A model generated the notes under the pieces. That model was not told the DNA's origin, did no database searches, and was given only the letters and a program-made list of their open reading frames with translations. From NCBI GenBank assembly GCA_015234115.1, contig JADFWP010000014.1, positions 5,450 to 55,545 on the forward strand: DNA of 50,096 nucleotides, given 5' to 3'. Shown one piece after another: positions 1-11,729 of this stretch (its first letter is position 1; each line of letters opens with the position of its first letter). The DNA comes from Magnetococcales bacterium (lineage in GTDB: Bacteria; Pseudomonadota; Magnetococcia; Magnetococcales; Magnetaquicoccaceae). Both the position numbers and the translations under genes were made by a program.

Positions 1-1
1 G

Positions 2-3000
2 GGTCTATCCCCGCGAGTGCGGGGGAACCGCTTGCGGCCTGGAGCGTGCTGCGCAGACATGCGGTCTATCCCCGCGAGTGCGGGGGAACCGGCATCGGAG
101 CGGGCCATATGAGCGATCTTTGGGGTCTATCCCCGCGAGTGCGGGGGAACCGGACGCAACTGCCCCTGGCGACCCAAACCCGCGGGTCTATCCCCGCGAG
201 TGCGGGGGAACCTTGCCCAAGCAGCACCTAAAGAACATACAGGGGTCTATCCCCGCGAGTGCGGGGGAACCCGTCTGGCGGGCTTGGCGCGGTCAGCCGG
301 TCAGGGTCTATCCCCGCGAGTGCGGGGGAACCTAGCACGAGCACAAATGAATAGCAACTGTATAAGGTCTATCCCCGCGAGTGCGGGGGAACCCTCGGAA
401 ACAAGGACATGCCGACATGCTCGGCGGGTCTATCCCCGCGAGTGCGGGGGAACCCGGATTGGATGGCAGGAACCGTTTCAGCAACGAGGTCTATCCCCGC
501 GAGTGCGGGGGAACCGGGGTTGGATCTTCGGGTGAAGTTTGACATTATGGTCTATCCCCGCGAGTGCGGGGGAACCACGAGAAAGCACCCGCAAAGCCTG
601 AGCGTAGAGGGTCTATCCCCGCGAGTGCGGGGGAACCGTTTTGCCGTGGCTCATCAGGGCCACGGATCCGGGTCTATCCCCGCAAGTGCGGGGGAACCCC
701 CAGTCCATCATCGCAGAAGTCCCGGAAAACGGGTCTATCCCCGCGAGTGCGGGGGAACCCAAGGATGCTGAAAATCGCCAGCTCCGCGACCAAGGTCTAT
801 CCCCGCGAGTGCGGGGGAACCAAGCGTCCAATATTTTCCAATCCACCAGTCAAGGGTCTATCCCCGCGAGTGCGGGGGAACCTTTTTCGCCTTCACAGAA
901 GTCACACATTTTAGGGGTCTATCCCCGCGAGTGCGGGGGAACCGCTTTGACAGCTGGTGCGCTTTGGCATGTGGCCGGTCTATCCCCGCGAGTGCGGGGG
1001 AACCCTTCAAATCCATACTTGAAATCACAATCTGTGAGGTCTATCCCCGCGAGTGCGGGGGAACCCCATTCGTTCCGACCGATGAAGACCGTCGGCGAGG
1101 TCTATCCCCGCGAGTGCGGGGGAACCCAATCAACCTGCCCCGACCCAGCCCGTCTGGGCGGTCTATCCCCGCGAGTGCGGGGGAACCCGCAACCTTGCCA
1201 ACAAAGCCGTCCAGACCAAAGGTCTATCCCCGCGAGTGCGGGGGAACCATGGTTTGCCCAGCTTGAATCGTGGCGTCCAAGGGTCTATCCCCGCGAGTGC
1301 GGGGGAACCGTGGGGAAGGTCGCCCGTATTCGCGCCTCAACAGGTCTATCCCCGCGAGTGCGGGGGAACCGGTCAACGGGCGTCTGAAAGTGGCCCGGTT
1401 TCGGGTCTATCCCCGCGAGTGCGGGGGAACCGGCGCGCGAAATAGACGCGCAATCCGCGCTTGGGGTCTATCCCCGCGAGTGCGGGGGAACCCACGGCCC
1501 AGATTTTGTTTCCGTTGACTGGCCAGGTCTATCCCCGCGAGTGCGGGGGAACCTTCCGAGTGGGCGAGCAGCGACGAAGGCAAGCGGGTCTATCCCCGCG
1601 AGTGCGGGGGAACCTCAAGGCCAACTCGTCAAAAATGATCGCAGAAAGGTCTATCCCCGCGAGTGCGGGGGAACCCGCACCACCCGGAACAGCGTGACGT
1701 TGGCGCGAGGTCTATCCCCGCGAGTGCGGGGGAACCCAGCGCGCAGCGCGATTCTACTACCTCCACAAGGGTCTATCCCCGCGAGTGCGGGGGAACCGCC
1801 GGAAATACTTTTTCAGCGTCGCTTCCGAAGGGTCTATCCCCGCGAGTGCGGGGGAACCGCAAACCTAAACACGACATGACGCCAGTCTCCAGGTCTATCC
1901 CCGCGAGTGCGGGGGAACCACCCGCAACATGCTGATTTCACGATCTTTCATCGGGTCTATCCCCGCGAGTGCGGGGGAACCCGAAGGACAAAACCATTTT
2001 TTCCGTCTGGCAGAGGTCTATCCCCGCGAGTGCGGGGGAACCAATGTCTTCCATCGAGGCGAGGACCAGAGAGACGGTCTATCCCCGCGAGTGCGGGGGA
2101 ACCCGGTGGGTGGCCGCGAAGTATGATCCTGACACGGGTCTATCCCCGCGAGTGCGGGGGAACCGAAGAGGGACTCGCTTTGGTGTCGTCTCAACCCGGT
2201 CTATCCCCGCGAGTGCGGGGGAACCAAGCCCGGAGATCGGCTGTGGGTGCGGGAGCCGGGTCTATCCCCGCGAGTGCGGGGGAACCGAGCAAGACCGGGA
2301 GCAGGAAGGAAACCATTCGGGTCTATCCCCGCGAGTGCGGGGGAACCCTCGCCACCCAAACCCGCGTCATCCAATACGGCGGTCTATCCCCGCGAGTGCG
2401 GGGGAACCTTGTGATGACACCATGGGCAACCCTTCAACCCGGGTCTATCCCCGCGAGTGCGGGGGAACCTCCGTCAAAGAACTGGTGCGAACGGATCGGC
2501 AAGGTCTATCCCCGCGAGTGCGGGGGAACCCGGCCAGCGTGCTGCTATGGCTGCTCACCGTCGGGTCTATCCCCGCGAGTGCGGGGGAACCGCCAGAAGG
2601 CAGGGGTTGAAGCCGCCGAAACGGGGTCTATCCCCGCGAGTGCGGGGGAACCGCCGCGCCGGTCTTTGCTCCAACGGCTGTTCCAGGTCTATCCCCGCGA
2701 GTGCGGGGGAACCGAATGTTGTTGTCCTTGACGAGCGCGTGTTTCAGGTCTATCCCCGCGAGTGCGGGGGAACCGGGCGAGGATGCTGGAGAGTCAGAAG
2801 GCAGGGGGGTCTATCCCCGCGAGTGCGGGGGAACCTATCCCAAGGTCGTTGGCTTCTTTTTTTACAAAGGTCTATCCCCGCGAGTGCGGGGGAACCCAAT
2901 CGACCGAGTTGAGATCGTTCTCCGTCGGAGGTCTATCCCCGCGAGTGCGGGGGAACCGCAATGTGCTGCCATTGGCGGGGCTTCATCGAAGGTCTATCCC

Positions 3001-5581
3001 CGCGAGTGCGGGGGAACCCCAGGGTGCCGGTTGCATCGGTTGAAACTGTCAGGTCTATCCCCGCGAGTGCGGGGGAACCGTGTCGGAACTGTCAACATGT
3101 CAGGGATGACGAGGTCTATCCCCGCGAGTGCGGGGGAACCGGTGAGGACTTAAAAAAAATCACGATCTCTGAAGGTCTATCCCCGCGAGTGCGGGGGAAC
3201 CCTGGATATCCTCTTCAAGAACGACAAGCGAGAGGGTCTATCCCCGCGAGTGCGGGGGAACCAAAGATCCACTGATCCCGCATCCGTAGCGCGTGGGTCT
3301 ATCCCCGCGAGTGCGGGGGAACCGAACGACGGTGGCCCCATCACCGTGACCCCAGGGGTCTATCCCCGCGAGTGCGGGGGAACCGCCGCCGCGAGCATCA
3401 AGATGGCGGAAACGGGAGGTCTATCCCCGCGAGTGCGGGGGAACCCCGTGGATGACACCGGCGGGACGACCGATCGGGGGTCTATCCCCGCGAGTGCGGG
3501 GGAACCGGCGAACGTCTCTTGCAATCCAGGACTCCACGGGGTCTATCCCCGCGAGTGCGGGGGAACCCCTCGTCACTGCTCGCCCACTCGGCAATGGCAG
3601 GGTCTATCCCCGCGAGTGCGGGGGAACCGTGGCTGTCTCTGGGGTAAGAATGCATCTGTCGGGTCTATCCCCGCGAGTGCGGGGGAACCAAACTGATCAA
3701 GCCGAAGCACGCTGCCGTTCTGGGTCTATCCCCGCGAGTGCGGGGGAACCACACCGATCAGTGAGAAAATCGGCGACATTGAGGGGTCTATCCCCGCGAG
3801 TGCGGGGGAACCCACAAACAGCGACCACTGCACCGCCAGCAATCGGGTCTATCCCCGCGAGTGCGGGGGAACCCGACAAGAGATCGTCCGTCAAGAGTGG
3901 GGAGAGGGTCTATCCCCGCGAGTGCGGGGGAACCTGCCTGTGTCCTCCTGTTTGTTTGACTTCAAAAGGTCTATCCCCGCGAGTGCGGGGGAACCGCCAC
4001 CGCGGCGGCTTCGTAGCGGGCCATTTGAGGTCTATCCCCGCGAGTGCGGGGGAACCGACTTGACGATAGGCGTTGCCAAGCCGCTCCGAGGTCTATCCCC
4101 GCGAGTGCGGGGGAACCTCTTGCAGGTTCTTGTTCTTGGCCCCGGAACCGGGTCTATCCCCGCGAGTGCGGGGGAACCACAAAGATTCTCTGTTTCGGAA
4201 GAGGTGGACAGGGTCTATCCCCGCGAGTGCGGGGGAACCCAAATGGGCGTCTCCCAAGATCCAACTGAAACGGGTCTATCCCCGCGAGTGCGGGGGAACC
4301 CTGGAGAAACACCTCTTTCTCTTGCCCGAACAGGGTCTATCCCCGCGAGTGCGGGGGAACCGATCTGATATGGCCGGTGCGGCTGTTGCTATGGGGTCTA
4401 TCCCCGCGAGTGCGGGGGAACCGTCTCTTTGCACGCTTGATCGGTTTCAATCCGCGGTCTATCCCCGCGAGTGCGGGGGAACCTGTACGGACCCTTGATA
4501 TTGCGGGAGATCAGCGGGTCTATCCCCGCGAGTGCGGGGGAACCCCATGATCACATCCCCAGGCTTTGCATATAGAGGGTCTATCCCCGCGAGTGCGGGG
4601 GAACCTGGTCGAGGAGATCCATCATCACACCAATGGCGGGTCTATCCCCGCGAGTGCGGGGGAACCTGGATCAAGGTGGGGGCAGGTGGAACATACCGGG
4701 GTCTATCCCCGCGAGTGCGGGGGAACCGCGAAAGGAACCCGTCTTTTGTCAGTTCGATGGGGTCTATCCCCGCGAGTGCGGGGGAACCTGACACGTCATC
4801 GATGAAAGATCCACTGATCCCGGTCTATCCCCGCGAGTGCGGGGGAACCGGCGAAAGATCGGGCGCGCATTTGAAGCATGCGGGTCTATCCCCGCGAGTG
4901 CGGGGGAACCAGAGCGGCCATCGCTGTCGTGGTCGCACCTGCGGGTCTATCCCCGCGAGTGCGGGGGAACCCGCCAGCAATCGTTATCCCTGACATGCTG
5001 ACAGGGTCTATCCCCGCGAGTGCGGGGGAACCGCCTTGGTGGCTTCTTTTAACTCGCCGGAAAGCGGTCTATCCCCGCGAGTGCGGGGGAACCTTCCGGA
5101 GCGTCTCCCTGCTGCGACCACTTTGAGGTCTATCCCCGCGAGTGCGGGGGAACCCCAAACGCCCGCCCAGGTTCATCCTGCGGCGGGGGTCTATCCCCGC
5201 GAGTGCGGGGGAACCGCGCTGCGCTGGTCGCTGTCGAGCCGAGAGGAGGGTCTATCCCCGCGAGTGCGGGGGAACCCGTTTGGACGGACATGGGAACCAT
5301 GGTCTTGGAGGTCTATCCCCGCGAGTGCGGGGGAACCGGATACAATCAACCAACAAGCGCAAATAGGAGAGGTCTATCCCCGCGAGTGCGGGGGAACCAG
5401 GCCGGGATGCCTTGGGATGGAGCCGTCAAAGGGTCTATCCCCGCGAGTGCGGGGGAACCACCGTCAGAGCCACCTGCGAATGATCCTAGGAAGGTCTATC
5501 CCCGCGAGTGCGGGGGAACCCCTTGCGCGTCGTGTCTGTCGTCGTCCCTGCCGGGTCTATCCCCGCGAGTGCGGGGGAACC
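2..5581 (-). CRISPR. Type I-E CRISPR array, 92 repeats / 91 spacers, truncated at the left edge
   Basis: A 28-bp repeat recurs every 61 bp from 2-29 to 5554-5581. Read on the minus strand it starts GGTTCCCCC, folds a 6-bp stem CCCCGC/GCGGGG around the loop ACTC, and ends ATAGACC. This matches the E. coli-type I-E repeat, so the array is transcribed leftward and the newest spacers are at the right. Spacers are 33 nt, except 34 nt at 760-793, 1920-1953 and 3751-3784 and 31 nt at 213-243. All repeats look identical except 671-698, which has one change in the hairpin loop (position 684). The base after each repeat is variable, so the system behaves as a 29-nt repeat plus 32-nt spacer with a PAM-derived 29th base. 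CasE would cut at the stem base and leave a handle AUAGACC+N. No degenerate terminal repeat is seen, so the array probably continues left of position 1. Confidence 0.99.
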
Positions 5582-5664
5582 TCTTGCAGATAATCGCATG
5601 ACTGCAAACGAATTGTCAAAGAACGAATCATCACGATACAAAAGTGACGGTGATGCGCATCGGG
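5582..5664 (-). promoter_or_regulatory. CRISPR leader
   Basis: These 83 bp lie between the stop of cas2 and the leader-proximal repeat (5554-5581). The stretch is less GC-rich than its surroundings, as is usual for type I-E leaders. It must carry the array promoter and whatever guides Cas1-Cas2 to the first repeat. I do not see a convincing IHF consensus. The leader may extend into the 3' end of cas2, because 83 bp is short. Confidence 0.8.
5590..5619 (-). promoter_or_regulatory. Candidate sigma-70 promoter for pre-crRNA
   Basis: On the minus strand a perfect -35 hexamer TTGACA (5619-5614) is followed after 18 bp by GATTAT (5595-5590, 4 of 6 to TATAAT). The -10 ends 8 bp before the first repeat, so transcription would start at or just inside it. 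The alternative is a promoter further up inside cas2, or read-through from the cas operon. Confidence 0.5.
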
Positions 5665-6021
5665 TCAATCGGGTTTGGATTCTGCAACGGCAGGATCCGT
5701 TTTGGGTGCCAGTTTGGTTTGTTCGGTTTGGGTGAGTGGACGGCGGGAGAGAATCATGCCGTCCACATTCACCAACTCCACGGGTGGCGTCCCCAGCGTG
5801 AGAATCGATTGACCGGATGGGGCTTTCGGATCACGCCATACCAGAACGATCGACCCCTCCCCCAATGCCGTGAACCACGCTTCCAGGACCGTCCAGACCC
5901 GGGTTCGGACCGCAACGTTCATGCGCGGGGAGGTGTAAACGCCTGGGGCGATCTCCAGCATGCACGAGGACAAGAAACCACGAAAACGATCCGCAACTTG
6001 ACGTGTAATGATTATCGTCAT
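5665..6021 (-). CDS. cas2: CRISPR-associated protein Cas2 (type I-E)
   Basis: 118 residues. Cas2 dimerises and bridges two Cas1 dimers in the spacer-integration complex. The N-terminal part carries the Cas2e pattern: a beta strand (MTIIITRQV), an arginine-rich helix (DRFRGFLSSCMLEIAPGVY) and later an EGSIVLVWRD strand. Cas2e proteins are usually about 95-100 residues. Here roughly 20 polar, proline-rich residues (TQTEQTKLAPKTDPAVAESKPD) follow the fold as a probable disordered tail. It is the last gene of the operon, 27 bp after cas1 and directly before the leader. Family membership is clear from order and motifs; the tail's role is unknown. Confidence 0.93.
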   Translation of the reverse strand: MTIIITRQVADRFRGFLSSCMLEIAPGVYTSPRMNVAVRTRVWTVLEAWFTALGEGSIVLVWRDPKAPSGQSILTLGTPPVELVNVDGMILSRRPLTQTEQTKLAPKTDPAVAESKPD

Positions 6022-6048
6022 CGATGCTCCAAACCAAAAGAGTGATTG

Positions 6049-6932
6049 CTAATCTGCCTGTGGCTCCTCCTTTTCAAACAGAGACTTGATCCGGTCGATC
6101 ATGGCCGGGATCACCCCCTGACGATGGAAGATTTGTCCGCACAAGCGCCGGACATGCTGCTCCAACGCGATCTGCGGTTGACGCTGACCATCGCGCACCC
6201 CCTGAAAGGCTGCAGGAATGGTCACTTCATCGCGGTAGAGGTCGGCGATATCCAGACAAAAGGCGTTGGCAGAGTCCTCATGGATGAATCCCAATGCGGG
6301 AATGGTTCCCGTGGCGGCCACGGCAATGGTGGCGGCGGCTTCCACAGCCGTGGCCGCATGGTTGATCGCCTGATTGGGGGCATCGGCGGCATTGGGATTC
6401 TGACGGTCGTAATGACGACCGTGCCAGACAATCCCGAAACGTTCTGCCAACAAACGGTAAGTCTCTTTCATGCGCGCTCCTTCCATGCCGCGCAGAATGG
6501 CGATCTCCCGTTTGAGAGGCAGCACCTCGCCCAGACGCCAGGCATACATGCGTCGGGCAATGGCGATCCGTTCCTGGCTGCCGGAGGCCCAAAGCTGGGC
6601 CTGCCGACGCGCCAGGGCCGAATCCCCGGCTCCCAATGGCGGAGCGCTGTAGAGCCGGACGCCATCCTCACCCACGGCCACCATGCCGGTGCCGTGGCGG
6701 GCCAACAGGCGCAAGGCGTCGTGACTGATGGTGCTGCCCGGTCCCAGCAGGATCATCGAGACCCCCTGAAAGGGAATCTGATAATCTCCGGCAGACAACT
6801 CCCTGGATCCGGCGGTCAGGAAATGCAAGGTTCCGGCCTCGACCTGCAGATGACCCCGGCTCAACCAGATCAGACCATGACGATCCGCATGGGGAATCCG
6901 TGCCGTCTCCAGACCCAGGCGACCGGCGAGCA

Positions 6933-6933
<1 letters not shown>
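6049..6933 (-). CDS. cas1: CRISPR-associated endonuclease/integrase Cas1 (type I-E)
   Basis: 294 residues. Cas1 catalyses integration of new spacers at the leader-repeat junction. The ATG at 6933 is chosen because it overlaps the casE stop by one base (TGATG) and begins the normal Cas1e N-terminus (MLAGRLGLETARIPHAD). The frame stays open further upstream but that part only shadows casE. Metal ligands match the E. coli trio with an offset of about ten: Glu151 (in MEGARMKE), His218 (GFIHEDS) and Asp231 (LDIADLYRDE). Length fits the roughly 305-residue family. No inactivating change is visible, so adaptation should be functional. Confidence 0.97.
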
Positions 6934-9605
<2,672 letters not shown>

Positions 9606-9619
9606 GGTGGTCAGCTCTC

Positions 9620-10150
9620 TTATTTGGAGGTTTGATGTGCGAAATAGTCCCTGGCCAACTGGCGGCGTTGTTCTTCCGCCTGGTCCGGGTCACGAGTCAG
9701 GATGAAACGGGCGAAACGGCTCCAGTCCATGGAGACCCCCTTGGCGCGCAGGAAACGACAGGTGCGCTCTACGGCATCGAAAAAGGCATCGCCCTGGCTG
9801 TTGAGCAGTTTGTGAAAACGGTTTTCCGAATAACCGGCTTCGGCCAGAATCTTTCCGGGTTTTTCTCCCGGACGATGAGGAGCAGGAGACATGTGGGCCA
9901 TGCCGGAAAGCACGGCCAGCCAACGGTTTTCCGACTCCAGGCTCATGGCGCCGGAGGCTTTGGCAAAACGGGCGAGCAGACGCCAGGCAGCGGGTTGCAC
10001 CGCGCCGCCGTAGCGCCAGCGGCGCAACTCGGCCATCTCCCCGGTGCCCAGACCTCCGGCATCCTGGTCACGCGACATCATGGAGGCCAGCAGATGGATT
10101 TTTTCATCCAGGCTTGCGGCGGCTTCTCGGGTGGATTCCTGCTCTTCCAT
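9620..10150 (-). CDS. casB: CRISPR Cascade small subunit CasB (Cse2)
   Basis: 176 residues. Two Cse2 copies form the belly of Cascade and stabilise the R-loop. The protein is mostly helical, with LRRWRYGGAVQPAAWRLLARF and, near the C-terminus, the WSRFARFIL motif seen across Cse2 proteins. The ATG at 10150 overlaps the casA stop by one base (TGATG). A much longer upstream frame exists but is the shadow of casA. Length fits the family (about 160-200). Confidence 0.94.
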   Translation of the reverse strand: MEEQESTREAAASLDEKIHLLASMMSRDQDAGGLGTGEMAELRRWRYGGAVQPAAWRLLARFAKASGAMSLESENRWLAVLSGMAHMSPAPHRPGEKPGKILAEAGYSENRFHKLLNSQGDAFFDAVERTCRFLRAKGVSMDWSRFARFILTRDPDQAEEQRRQLARDYFAHQTSK

Positions 10151-11715
10151 CAGGGATTCTCCTCGTCGGTTGCGGCTCCTGCGTGATTGCGGAGTGCGGG
10201 AAATTGTTTGTACAACGAACCGTAAAAGGTGCGGTCTGCGGCTGCGAAGGTCTTGTAACGCCGTGCCCCGCCGCCGATCAGGGATTTTTTGGCCTCCTCC
10301 AAGGTGGCGGTCGCCAAGGTGCGCAGCAGGGCTTGCCACTCCTGTTTGGCCTGCTCGACACTCTGGTCCAGAGTCCGCCACAGCGCGGGGAAAAAGGCGT
10401 CATCGATCTGCTGATTCAGACGGGCCAGCCAGGGGTCGGCGCGCCGATCCTGAAAATTCAGTTTGTCCGGCGCCTCCTGGATCATGGTGAGGATGGCGGG
10501 TTTCAAGACTTTCTTGTCCATGACACCACACTCCTCCACCCGCTGTTTGGCAACGGCAGCCAGGGATTGACGTTGTTCGGGCTGACCGATCCAGGCACGC
10601 ACCCTGGCGGGCAGGGGAACGCGGCGTTCGTGATAGCCTTCGGTGATTCCTTTTCCACGGGACAAGGCACGCGCCAGGAACTCCATCTCCCCAGGGGAGC
10701 CGGTTTGCCGATCCGATTGGGCCGGTGCCGGACGATATTCCTCGCTGCCCAGGAGCAGATTGGCCACGAGCGGGTAATCAAAACCTTTAACCTTGACGCT
10801 CAGAGATTTGACGCTCAGAGATGTGTCGGCGCACAGGGGCGTCCAGGGATCCCCCAGCACCCCATTGAACTCCTTGGCCGCGATGCGGGCAGCCTCGCTG
10901 GTGGCCTTGAAGGCTCCCAGGCGGGCAGAACGGGAGGTAAGTCGCATGCGGCGACAGATCTCGATGAAATAGGGATCCAGCCTTTCCAGAGAGAGCGAGG
11001 TCTGCCCGTCCCAGGGCAGAAGCCAGAGCAGGGCAGTGCCGGAGGGTGCCCGGTACAAATCCGGATATTCTTCCGGGATCTGGTCGCGATAACGCTGCAA
11101 CAGAGCCAGATCGTGACGAAAATGGCTGCCAGGCAGAGGATTCGGTCGAATCCCAACTCCAGGGCGACTGCCATAAGCACCATTCATGCGTGCAATTCCG
11201 TAATTCAGCGCTCCAGAATACCCCTCCATGGTCTGCAAACTCACCAGCGCCAGAATCCAGTGATCAGGGCGGGGAGATTGAATGCGACCGGTTTTGAGAT
11301 CATGATTCTTGGCAGTCAGCAGCACGTCGATCTGATCGGGTTGGGCATAGTGCTTATTGAATCCGGTCAGATTCCCCTCCGGCACCGGCGGTTGCAGGAA
11401 GGCCGGGTGTTGCAGATCCTCCACCACCAACTGCCAGGGTTCATCGTTGGGCCAGTCGGGGGTCAGACCGCGCAGGAGTTGCTGCCAGCCTGCCTCGTCA
11501 CCAGGAAGCGGGGGATTTTCGGCCTGATGCAGGGCCATGGCGGCCAACTGCACCAGAAAGGCATGCCAGGCATGACTTTGATGGGGTTGCAGGGCGGAAA
11601 AGGAGAGGATTTCATCCCGCACCAGTCCGGCCAGCACCCCTGGCAGGGAGCGATCTTCGATGGCGCCGGTCGCGGTGCCCACCCGGATCACGGGATCGGT
11701 CATGAGATTATACAT
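10150..11715 (-). CDS. casA: CRISPR Cascade large subunit CasA (Cse1/Cas8e)
   Basis: 521 residues. Cas8e recognises the PAM and recruits Cas3. It starts MYNLMTDPVIRV, matching the family's usual LLTDPWIPV opening, and carries HQSHAWHAFLVQLAAMALH, a typical Cse1 block. Family length is about 500. It sits 14 bp after cas3 and its stop overlaps casB. Because the PAM deduced from the array is AA-pyrimidine rather than E. coli's AAG, the PAM-reading loops of this protein are the natural place to look for the difference. Confidence 0.96.
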   Translation of the reverse strand: MYNLMTDPVIRVGTATGAIEDRSLPGVLAGLVRDEILSFSALQPHQSHAWHAFLVQLAAMALHQAENPPLPGDEAGWQQLLRGLTPDWPNDEPWQLVVEDLQHPAFLQPPVPEGNLTGFNKHYAQPDQIDVLLTAKNHDLKTGRIQSPRPDHWILALVSLQTMEGYSGALNYGIARMNGAYGSRPGVGIRPNPLPGSHFRHDLALLQRYRDQIPEEYPDLYRAPSGTALLWLLPWDGQTSLSLERLDPYFIEICRRMRLTSRSARLGAFKATSEAARIAAKEFNGVLGDPWTPLCADTSLSVKSLSVKVKGFDYPLVANLLLGSEEYRPAPAQSDRQTGSPGEMEFLARALSRGKGITEGYHERRVPLPARVRAWIGQPEQRQSLAAVAKQRVEECGVMDKKVLKPAILTMIQEAPDKLNFQDRRADPWLARLNQQIDDAFFPALWRTLDQSVEQAKQEWQALLRTLATATLEEAKKSLIGGGARRYKTFAAADRTFYGSLYKQFPALRNHAGAATDEENP

Positions 11716-11729
11716 TCTCTAAGTTTTCC

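Noticed and set aside
2836..5065. An 11-nt match (TGGCTTCTTTT) between spacers 2836-2868 and 5033-5065, and several 7-9 nt matches such as spacers 1066-1098 with 2287-2319
   Set aside because: With 91 spacers, internal matches of this length are expected by chance. Only overlaps of at least 12 nt placed at spacer ends were kept.
46..5601. Many open frames on the plus strand within the CRISPR array encoding peptides with recurring SIPASAGEP, YPRECGGT and LSPRVRGN
   Set aside because: These are the three-frame translations of the CRISPR repeat joined through spacers. The 61-bp period cycles the frame. They are a well-known annotation artefact, not proteins.
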